Below are positions 55,864 through 64,000 of a stretch of 64,000 nt of DNA, in pieces. A program made the translations under genes and the position numbers. Position 1 is the stretch's first letter. Each line of letters begins with the position of its first letter. Under the pieces are notes generated by a model, which saw only the letters and a list, made by a program, of their open reading frames with translations, ran no database searches and had not been told where the DNA came from. Location: positions 478,128-542,127 of the forward strand of contig JADJLR010000008.1 of assembly GCA_016710015.1 (NCBI GenBank). The letters are read 5' to 3'. Source of the stretch: Flavobacteriales bacterium. GTDB taxonomy: Bacteria; Bacteroidota; Bacteroidia; Flavobacteriales_F; PHOS-HE28.

Positions 55864-58540
55864 CTATTCCACCATGAAGCGTCCAGTGTACAGGAAAGAT
55901 CCCGCTCGATCATCCACCACAAGCACGTATGATCCAGGGTCCAATGCATCGACCATCATGGTAACTTGTGTCGAGCCCTCTCCGAGTCCTCTCGTTTCCC
56001 GTTGGGTCAACCGTCCGCTGGCATCGAATATGGAGAGGGTGACCTGCTCGGATATGCTGTTGGCCAATTGGAAGCTGATCTTGTCACTCGCTGGATCAGG
56101 ATACAAGGCCCCGTTCACGAATTCGGATCGGTGCATCACAGCGACCGCATCCGTGGCCTCGGAAGAACCGTCCATGTCGATCAGCATCAAGCGGTAGTGG
56201 TTCCAGCCCGAAAGCGGCTGCTCATCCAAGAACGCGTAGCTGTTCATGTTGTTGGAAGCACCGGCCGCAGCGACCGCGCCGATCCGTTCGAATGCACCTT
56301 GAGCGTTCATGCGCTCAACGGCGAATTGGGAACTGTTGTGTTCGGTCGCTGTGCTCCATTCCAAATTGATGCCCTCAGGCACCGGGTATCCATTCAGGCC
56401 TAAGAACTCGACCGGCAGCAAGGTGCAGTCCAAGCTCGCACCATTGGTCAACTGCCAGGTCAGGTCGAATGCCAGGCCGCTTCGGCTCCAGTTGCTTATG
56501 TACAGGATGTAGTACTCCCCAGCAGCCACGGTCATTGCGCTGGACCATTTGGATCCGCTGGCCGACTCAGAAGGATTCGACGCGGTTGTTGCGAGGCCGG
56601 TGTTCCCCGTGGTGCCGCTGTAATTGCAACGCATTGGTTGTACACGGGGCGGGCAACTCAGGGAGACGAAAGGGCCCCATATAGCGAAGTCATAATCATC
56701 GTTGGTATTGGTAGGTGCGATGGTGAATGCCACAGTTCCACCAGCAGAAGGGCTGAAACTGTACCAGGTCCCTTGGCGCTCGTTCGAGCCCAAGCAGTCG
56801 CGGTTGTTGACATTCAGATCGGCCGTGAGACCGGTATTGCTCGGATTCGAGCCGACCGGTTGTGCGTTGCAAATGGCCGTGTGTCCGTAGCAATCGCTAT
56901 TCAAGGGCGGGGCCGATTGGCAATCGGCGATAGCGGCATATCGCGATCCCGTTCCCGGGGTCGGACCATCGCTGTAGGCCATGCCATACTGGAGTTGCAG
57001 GATGTAGCTGATCTCACCTTGGTTCCCGCTTCCTCCGGTATTGTACGCGAGTTGGATCAGATCGCCGGTGGTTACCGGGATGTAGGCCACTTCCTGATCC
57101 GAATTCGTGTTCGTGCAGGACACTGCCGGTCCTGCGCCAACCTGCACGGAGACATTACTCGAACCCCAACCATCACCTTGTGAGTCGAACATCCGAAGCA
57201 CGTATACGCAATCCGCAATTGGGGCAGTGTTCGCGCAAAGGTCGAACAGGCCGGTGGTGCCGTAGTTGCCCCATACCCGCACGTAGTAGGTCTGCCCGGC
57301 AATGAGTTCAAGTGGGGTCAGCGTCATGAACGGCATACTGCCGGGACCACTGGATGCATCGCAGGCTATGAGGGTGAACGGTCCGGAGCAACTCGAAGCG
57401 CTGTACACGGCCATGTCGAGGTTGGTCATGACGGCTATTGGTGTCTGGATGGTCACCAATCCGCTGGCCGGTGCCACGAAACTGAACCAAACATCGTTGC
57501 CAGAATACGTTCCACAATCCGGCGCAGGGATGCTCGTTGTCGAGGTGGCGTTCATGCTTGAATACGTATCGGTCGTGCATGTGCTGGTCAGGCTTAGGCT
57601 GATGGCACCGCACGGGTCATCGTTCGGCGGAGGGCCGGCGTTGGTAGCGCATATGTTGAACGATCCGAATGCACCGCCGTAGCCCCATACTCGGATGTAG
57701 TACGTATTGCCCGGGATAATGCTCGGCGAAAGGATCAAGCTCATGTTCCCGGTGCCACTATCGTCGTCACAGGAGCATCAAAGCGAAGGTGCCGGCACAC
57801 GCTGTAGCACTATAGAGCGCCATGCCCGAATCGGTGAGGGTGCCCACTCCGGTCTCCACACGGACCATACCGCTCGCGGGTGCGACGAATTGGAACCACA
57901 CGTCGCCACCCGCATAGTTCGCACAGCCAGGAGGTGGAGGACCGACCGTAGCCGTTGCACTGGCGTTGGTAGCCGCTGTCAAGGAGCAGTTGTCATAGAT
58001 GTCCAGCACCACGGCACTGCAGGGTTCATCGTTCGCTGGAGGTGGTGGGAGGTTCCAAATGCAAAGGCGCCCATTCATGCTTGAATTGAGGCCGTGTTTC
58101 TCGATCCGGATCATGTAGTTGGTGCCGATCACGGTGGTCAACGTGAGGTTCGCATTGAATCCATAGCCGCCAGCATCCACACAACCGACTTGTGTGAGGC
58201 TGCCACAGGCACCTGTGAATACACTCATGATCGGGTCGTCCGCGTTGTTCGGATCAAAGGTGATGTATGTGCTGGTGGAGGTCGCTGTGAACCAACCCCA
58301 AGCGTCATCAACGGCACTTGCACCACAGCCGGTCGGGGTGTAGGTGTTGGTGAAGCTGGTCGGTTTGTTGAAGGTCTGGAACGAACACGAAGCGTTCACC
58401 GCGTATTGGTTCCCGACGTTGTAGCCGCACGCGTTCGTGGCCGTTTGGCCGAGTACCGGAGTCAGCAGCACGGCGAAGGCGAGAACCAGGATCGTCGTTC
58501 GGGTAAGGGTACGTGGACCCATTGGTATAGTGAAGTTCAT
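55864..58540 (-). CDS. T9SS-sorted surface protein with repeated pre-peptidase-like domains (one frameshift)
   Basis: About 890 residues from MNFTIPMGPRTLTRTTILVL (58540). The signal peptide ends TPVLGQT. At least three similar beta-sandwich domains follow, each with a pattern like NDEPCSAVVLDIYDNCSLTA, DVWFQFVAPASGMVRVETG and YYVRVWGNYGTTGLFDLCAN, related to pre-peptidase C-terminal domains. A type A-like sorting domain ends the protein (ALYPDPASDKISFQLANS, then GSYVLVVDDRAG). One indel near 57765 splits the frame; the true sequence runs FALM-CDDDSGTGNMSLILSP. Family domains bind surfaces or polymers; no enzyme domain is seen here. Confidence 0.82.
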
Positions 58541-58560
58541 GAGGTGATGAATTTGAAGGG

Positions 58561-58899
58561 TCAACCTTCGTACTTGTTGTGCTGTGTGTCATCCAATTCG
58601 ATGCGGATCGTTTCGATCACGATCCCGAGCTGCAAGGCCAATTCCACAACAGCTTCCGCATCGATGGCCTCGTAGGTCAACAGCTTCATGGTCTCGTCCC
58701 CGAGATCGATATCCACGTGCATCCGCGGGTCGAAGCCCGATACCGCCTCCAAGAAGACCTTTTCTGTTGCCGCATCCACGTTGGTCGGGAACGTGAAGAG
58801 GTAGCGATGTTCTTCCTCGCCATTGGGGGACTCCTGTGCAGCCGCTGTGAAAGGGACTGAAAACAGGAGGATCACGATGAAATGGTACAAGTAGTGCAT
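58561..58899 (-). CDS. Small secreted protein
   Basis: 112 residues from MHYLYHFIVILLFSVPFTAA (58899), a clear signal peptide. The mature part is acidic: SPNGEEEHRYLFTFPTNVDA, then DPRMHVDIDLGDETMKLLTY and ELALQLGIVIETIRIEL. The last two-thirds look like a ferredoxin-like alpha-beta fold. No family is recognised. It ends 20 bases before the T9SS protein gene and is likely co-transcribed with it. The upstream Met at 58959 does not give a signal peptide at the right place. Confidence 0.65.
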   Translation of the reverse strand: MHYLYHFIVILLFSVPFTAAAQESPNGEEEHRYLFTFPTNVDAATEKVFLEAVSGFDPRMHVDIDLGDETMKLLTYEAIDAEAVVELALQLGIVIETIRIELDDTQHNKYEG

Positions 58900-59459
58900 G
58901 GTGTTCAGTTGATCTCGGCCCGTGCGGGATGCATGGACCGTTGGCTTCAACGGAAGCACACCAATGATGGTTTCAAGTCGACAGAAATAGGGAAAGGGTC
59001 GACGACCTTAGTCGGTCACGTCCGCGAAGTGGTAGAGGTCGTGCTTCCGAACAATGCTACGCAGGCTCTCCAGTTCGCTCCGGCTGATCGTGTAACCGGT
59101 CGGGTTGCCCGGGTTGCGGATCAGGATCCGTCCGGTGCGTGGCGTGTTGAGTGCTTCAAAGGCCGAGACCACCGGTAACGCGAAGCCCTGTTCCCCCTTT
59201 GGCTGTTCGCCCCTTGTGCGATGTGCATCTAGGCCTTGGGGGGCGCTCTACGATCCGGTCTTGACCACATTGCTGGTGCGTGATGCGGCTGGTGGTATCA
59301 CCGGCAACGGGGAAAAGAACGGTCCAGGGATCGGGCAGGAACCCGGTTTCTACACTTCTTCGGGACCACGTATTTTTCACAGTCCCATTCTCCGTATTTT
59401 TCACTGGCCCTTTGCTCGCGGGAGCGCATTCCTTCGTGCTTCACCAAAACGCACCCGAT
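58900..59459. other. Region of gene fragments without intact gene
   Basis: The 560 bases hold the aminotransferase relic at 59008-59190 and, at about 59187-59258, a degraded copy of the start of the big propeller gene (compare 54570-54645). The right 200 bases contain the presumed promoter of the lipoprotein gene. Confidence 0.5.
59008..59190 (-). pseudogene. Internal fragment of a class I/II aminotransferase gene
   Basis: The minus strand reads GFALPVVSAFEALNTPRTGR, then ILIRNPGNPTGYTISRSELE, then SLRSIVRKHDLYHFADVTD and a stop at 59008. The NPGNPTGY phrase and the FAD that follows are hallmarks of PLP-dependent class I aminotransferases. The PLP-lysine region and the whole N-terminal third are absent. 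The fragment covers about 60 of 400 residues and is a relic. Confidence 0.8.
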
Positions 59460-60394
59460 ATGAAAGCCCGGATCAAACTATTCCACACCGCCATACTTGT
59501 TGTTCTTTGCGCTTTGGCGATACTAACCGGCTGTGGATCCGGCACCGGTCCTTCAGAGACGGAACAGGCCACTGCGATCGACTCGACCCCGGTCGTGGAT
59601 GGATCGCAACGAACGAACTCCGCATTGGCTCCAGGTCGGATGAGCCTTCTGGCCTCTGAATGGAAGAAGATGACAGATGAATTTCCATTGCACTACAGGC
59701 TCAAGGGAGGTTCGGCGATAAAAGATACGCAAGTCGAGATCCCTTGGTCGGCGATCGATGAACGCATGCAAAGTGTGTCTGGAACGCAACGAGCGGTGCT
59801 GTTCCACTACGGGTTGAAGGATGGAAGCTTTCGCTTGGGCCTTTCCTTCGTCAAGCTGGACGACATCTCCGGGAACGGCACGGAATACGAATATCCAGAT
59901 CACGACAAGGTATCGGTACATCCCTTCGAGAATGGTGCGTTCCTAGGGCCAATGTCTTACCCTGACTGGGAGAAGAACTATGTTTCGGCACCGCTTCCGA
60001 CCACGGGCCGGTATTTCGATCGCGTCGAACTGCGCAGAACGGATGCACCGGCATACGAAAAGGTCGTCTTCGGCACCATCCACAGTTCGAGATCATGCCG
60101 TATGAGCTGGAAATTTTGCGGCTGTACAATGAGAATTCAGGTGCCTATGGTAGTGACACGGTCTATCTGGTGGTCACTTGTGCTTCCGACTACGACACCG
60201 CAGAAAAGAGCTTCGCCCACAATTTATGCTTGCACATCAGAACGCGTTCTGGTGGCAGTGGAGGGTCCGCAACGGACTTGCTGGATGAAAGCGCAAGGAT
60301 AGTTGGCTCGGAATTCAAGATGCATGGAGGGGACTTGGGGAATCTTTGCCCACCTAAATGCAAAAAGTATGCGACGCGGCATGCCATCCTTTGA
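59460..60394 (+). CDS. Lipoprotein of unknown function (one frameshift)
   Basis: About 311 residues from MKARIKLFHTAILVVLCALA (59460), with lipobox ILTGC and a Ser/Gly-rich linker. The mature domain contains EWKKMTDEFPLHYRLKGGSA and PDHDKVSVHPFENGAFLGPM. An indel near 60085 shifts the frame; the sequence continues PQFEIMPYELEILRLYNENS and ends in a Cys-containing stretch (NLCPPKCKKYATRHAIL). No family is recognised. The open frame upstream of 59460 is not coding. Confidence 0.65.
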
Positions 60395-60489
60395 TCCACT
60401 GCGAAGAGTTCCTTCCGGTTCCTACTGCTCCACATCGAACGGCAATGACCTTCAGCTCGGCACTCGTTCAAAAGTGATCCGATCGCAGC

Positions 60490-61138
60490 ATGTTCACCTT
60501 CTCCACGGTTAGCATCATTGTGATCATCACATCACGTTCTGGGCATGCTGGCGTATACCCAAGCCCGAAAGATGGGGCTTCTACAGCGTGCTGCAGCTGT
60601 CCCATTCTGGTCGCTCTGCTCACTGAGGTGGCCGGTGCGCTGGCGACGAACACCACGGGCAAGAACGCGATCAGTTACAACGTGTACGTTGGTCGAGTTC
60701 CTGCTGTTGCTGTGGATGGTGGAGCGGTACCGGCCGCATTGGAGAACACAGGTCATGATGGCCGCGTTGATCGGTTCGTTGGGCTTCGTGTGCGGGCTTT
60801 TCTTCAACGACCCGTTCGCATTCCTGATGACCGAGGTCATCCTAGGCTACGCCATTGTGATTTGTGTGGTGAGTTTGGCGGTGCTTTGGTCCATTGCCAA
60901 TACAAGTGATCGCGCTTTGCAAAGGGTTCCGGAGTTCTGGATCTTCATGGGGTTGCTCATCTTTTTTGGAGGAATGATCCCTGTGATCGGCTTGATCCGA
61001 TTCATCTTTTATGATGATCCACGTCTCGCTGCGCAACTTTACCACATCATGTTCGTGTTGATCATATTGCGATACGGCATTGACATCTATGCTTGTTCGC
61101 TCGCAGAGCGAACAGAGCGTGCGGATCGCGATGGATAA
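60490..61138 (+). CDS. Multi-pass membrane protein, first gene of a sensor operon (frameshifted)
   Basis: The C-terminal 150 residues are in one frame: VEFLLLLWMVERYRPHWRTQ, then four hydrophobic helices up to YHIMFVLIILRYGIDIYACS. The N-terminal part is in one or two other frames because of indels near 60545 and 60690 (it includes LATNTTGKNAISYNVY). About six membrane helices in total are likely. Its stop overlaps the start of a histidine kinase gene by 8 bases, so it may act as a sensor partner. The family is unnamed. Confidence 0.6.
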
Positions 61139-61905
61139 TGAACGGTACATCTTCATCGTTATCGTCGGCACGGCTTTCGCCCTGTCCATGATCGCGATCG
61201 TGGGCTTCCTCATGATCGTGAACACCAACCGCCGCCACCGCTACCGTGCAGACCTCGCCGAGGCCGATCCGGGCGCGAGGGCGAAGTGATGCTGGCGGAA
61301 CGCGAAGCGACCGAACAGACCTTGGAACGAGATCGGGCGTGAGCCTGCACGACAATGTGGGGGGCAGTTGCTCACCGTGGCACAGATGGGTTTCTTGGAC
61401 CGGTTGGAGAACGGGTTGCCCAGCGATCGCGTGTGGCCGCAGCCATGGGTGCGTTGGACGAAGGCATCGATGAGGTGCGCCGCTTGGGCCGATCATCAAC
61501 AACGACCTGTGGCAGGAACGCCATTTGATGGATGCCTTGGAGGCCGAGGCCGTGCGTGTGAAACTGCTCGGTCGCGCGCGTGTCGCTCACGGTAGAAGGT
61601 GATCCGGACGATCCACCACCCGCCGTGAAGGTGATCCTGTTCCGCACTTTCCAAGAAGTGCTGAACAATGATTGAAGCATAGCAGGCCAGCACGATCGTT
61701 ATCACCTTGGGCGGTTCGCGGTTGCCCACACTTCACATTTCGGACAACGGACAAGGTTTTGATCCAAAACGATAAAGAACGGTGGCGGGTTGGTGAACAT
61801 CCGCCGTCGCTGTGCATTGATCAATTACGAGGCCACCTTTTGGAGACCGGCAACGGAACCGGCTGCACGTGGAAATTCACACCTTTATCCGATGGCAAAG
61901 CATAG
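61131..61905 (+). CDS. NarX-type sensor histidine kinase (several frameshifts)
   Basis: About 260 residues when joined. A single membrane helix (MDNERYIFIVIVGTAFALSM) is followed by a short charged linker and a HisKA_3 domain with the LHDNVG phospho-acceptor box near 61346, then QLLTVAQMGFLDRLENGLPS. The HATPase domain has VLNNALKH-like and LHISDNGQGFDP motifs and ends with LVNIRRRCALINYEATF-like sequence. At least four indels (near 61275, 61350, 61430 and 61670-61760) disturb the frame. It follows the membrane protein with overlap and precedes its regulator with overlap. Confidence 0.7.
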
Positions 61906-62342
61906 CGTTGCCCACGCACCTACGGTCCTTCCCTTGGCCCTCACCTTCGATGCCAGTGATGATGCCATGGTGCGGGCGGTGCGCGTCGGTGCCCGCGGTT
62001 TCGTGTTGAAGAGTGCACGACCACAGATCTTGAGGATCGCGTTGGATTCACTGATGCTCACCGGCTATTATTACACCGAGTTCGCACGAGTTGCTGACCC
62101 GCAATCCGGAGATGAAGACGCGCCAAGAGCGCGAGCGCGAAGGGGTCCTCGCCAACATCACACCGCGTGAAATGACTTTCCTGCTACTGGTCTGTTCCGA
62201 AGAGGAGTGCACCTACGAGCAGATCGCGGCACACATGGACGCGCATCGCCGCACCGTGGATAATTTCCGCATCGCCCTCTTCGACAAGTTCAACATCAAG
62301 AGCAAGACCGGCTTGGTACTCTTCGCCTTGCGCTGGGGGTGA
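61892..62342 (+). pseudogene. Response regulator lacking the phospho-acceptor half
   Basis: It starts MAKHSVA at 61892, then jumps directly to PTVLPLALTFDASDDAMVRA and GARGFVLKSARP, the second half of a receiver domain. About 65 residues including the phosphorylatable Asp are missing. After one indel near 62085 the output part reads LTRNPEMKTRQEREREGVLA, then TPREMTFLLLVCSEEECTYE and a LuxR-like helix-turn-helix (IAAHMDAHRRTVDNFRIALF). It overlaps the kinase gene by 14 bases. As written it cannot accept a phosphate. Confidence 0.7.
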
Positions 62343-62436
62343 TCCAGCCTTGAGCGCTGTGCGAACGCAACGCGAAGGGAAGTCGTGCCTCACGGGTCCA
62401 CAAGATCCGCATTCTGGGTACGCGGACCGGCCAACT

Positions 62437-64000
62437 CTACGGACCTTTCTGCCGCGCCCTTCTACGCGCCCGCAGCTCCCTTCGCTCTTCGGCATCGGAG
62501 CGCAACATGTCGCGCACGCGCCCCCATACTTCCGGCACGAGGTTGCGCGCAAGCCCTTCGCGCGTGGCATGCCAGAGGTATCCGGTAAAGGCCTTCTCGG
62601 GATCGCGCGCGATGTTGAATTTCGCTGCCGGTCCGCCGAGAGTCCGCCGCCATAGGTTTCCTTTCAACATCGTTTCCATTCCCGAACATGCTGGTGAACA
62701 GCTTGCGCGACGTCGAATGGCCATGGACCCTTTGGCCTTTCGGTCATCGCCTTCCAGGTCCATTTCCAGGTATTCCAATGATCCGCTCTGCATCTGCATA
62801 CGCATCAGCGGGCGGGTCATCCCGTTCAACACCGTTACCGGCATTTCCGCGAGCGTCGCATGTATCGTGAACCGTTGCGACCCGTCCGGCATCGGCCATA
62901 GCGACACCGCACCAGCGCCGTATCGCATCAAGCCCGATACCTCACCGACGATCCGCGGGCGCTCCCTTGATCGCGACCGGGCCGTTCGCAATGGGATGAA
63001 CTCCGCATCCAACTCGGAGAAGGCAAACTCGCCCCATTGCTCTGTCCCGTCATCCCGTTCCCGGTAAAGCACGTGGGCCGCGTACACGCTGAGGGTGTCT
63101 ACCCGATGGGAAAGCCGAGATCCAGTAGCGCTTGGGGCGGAAGCATTCTGGACGGTCGCGGGGCGGGACCCAAGGTCTTGTCCGAGTTCCCATGCATGCG
63201 TAGACCATGCGGATACCATGTCCGGTGGATGCTTGTTGGTGCGAGATGCGGTCGATCCACCTCGAAGTGTTCGAGAACGATGCTATCCACGAAAGCTGTG
63301 TCACCGATCGCGCCAAGGTGTCCGCCGGCCTCAGGCAATGCCTCATGCTGCAGCTGGAACACCATGGCCCCGCTGCTCCCCACGGACAACCGCCGGAACC
63401 ATCCGAAGGTTGGCCTATCGGCCAATTGCATGCTCCTCCCTCAAGGGCCTCCACGTCCGCATCGCCCACCGCGAGTCGCACCCGTTCCTGCGGCTGGCCA
63501 TGTTGGTATACATCCACGGCCGTCAACGAAAGGTCGTCGATGTTCATCACGGGCAAGCGATTAGCCGAGTCCTGCACCCTGCCGATGCGCGACGGATCAG
63601 CACGAGTCCGCCGAAAGCAGAGGATGGACGATCGCCGCCCACACGTGAAAAGGGATGCGGCAAGATGGAGCCGCATTTTCCCCGCTGATGAGGTATTGGA
63701 AGGAGGGTCGCCCTTTCGGCTCGAAGGCCCGCACACGGAACTCCTTCCGCCAGAGCAAGCGCCAGAATGATAGGCCCCGCAACTCGTGCGATGCGGTGGC
63801 CTCGAATAGGTAGTGATACGCACCGCTGCACCAAACTGTCAAAGAGCTCCGGGCAAATTCCAATCGAACGCCGGTGACGGACAGATGCGCCCTGCGACCA
63901 TCGGTGACCAACTCTTCCATGGTGAAGCGATAACCCTCGACACTCGCCTCATCGATGACACTCCGCGATGCGCTCCCGCAACGTGCGGTCCAACCAAGCT
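62437..64000 (-). CDS. AsmA/DUF748-like protein, 3' part, running off the window (frameshifted)
   Basis: The minus-strand product is seen in several frames. From the right edge: LDRTLRERIAE, VIDEASVEGYRFTMEELVTD, LSVTGVRLEFARSS and GLSFWRLLWRKEFRVRAFEP; then LPVMNIDDLSLTAVDVYQHG; then DTAFVDSIVLEHFEVDRPHL; then the long C-terminal frame VDTLSVYAAHVLYRERDDGT to RRARQKGP. Alternating short beta segments with repeated LxxLxLxxV patterns suit AsmA/DUF748-type proteins that bridge the envelope. Indels lie near 63120, 63430, 63600 and 63960. The start is outside the window. The family call is moderate. Confidence 0.55.

Overview
The window reads as chromosome of a GC-rich Bacteroidota, most likely a member of Flavobacteriales from an environmental metagenome. 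The reasons are several large secreted proteins ending in type IX secretion (T9SS) sorting domains of the xxYPNPxxxxxx type, Reg_prop/Y_Y_Y hybrid sensor kinases, a likely TAnnTTTG promoter, a C10 peptidase, and the Abi, DarTG and ImmA/IrrE mix typical of that phylum. No rRNA, tRNA, CRISPR array or transposase gene was seen. Many genes right of about 29 kb are broken by single-base indels that leave clean protein similarity in two or three frames. I read most of these as long-read assembly errors, so products are reconstructed across frames.

Left part (1-28.5 kb), few indels. It holds a sensor kinase and LuxR response regulator pair, and a set of secreted propeller or repeat proteins, four of them T9SS-sorted: a MopE-like one, an SBBP one, an ELWxxDGT one and one of unknown type. 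A T9SS-sorted C10 cysteine protease overlaps a small lipoprotein gene by 4 nt. Also present are a Tyr/Gly-rich secreted protein, a nitroreductase-like protein, and an AAA kinase plus APH-like phosphotransferase pair with mosaic duplications at both ends. There are two copies of a structured repeat of about 200 bp with terminal inverted repeats, a DUF2779 nuclease gene with two broken relatives nearby, and a complete DarT/DarG toxin-antitoxin pair.

Middle (29.5-46.2 kb) is a defence island on the minus strand, and most of its junctions are short or overlapping. In transcription order: hsdM; a likely small terminated RNA; an Abi_2/HEPN gene; a DUF262-DUF1524 (GmrSD-like) gene; a phosphoribosyltransferase-like gene; a NADAR gene; hsdS; an XRE-ImmA/IrrE gene; a DUF4411 PIN-like toxin gene; hsdR; and a RecQ-like helicase of about 1,230 residues. 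A type I restriction-modification system is thus interleaved with at least four other conflict modules. The NADAR/hsdS junction looks like a possible fusion. DarTG lies just downstream on the same strand.

Right part (46.6-64 kb). It holds a LuxR regulator with a pseudo-receiver, a 19-copy 21-bp tandem repeat, a 160-bp tandem repeat carrying 20-bp palindromes, and several frameshifted small genes. A very large propeller protein with a 282-bp segmental duplication of its 3' end follows, then a pre-peptidase-like T9SS protein, gene fragments, a lipoprotein, a membrane protein with a second sensor kinase and a receiver-deleted regulator, and an AsmA-like gene running off the right edge.
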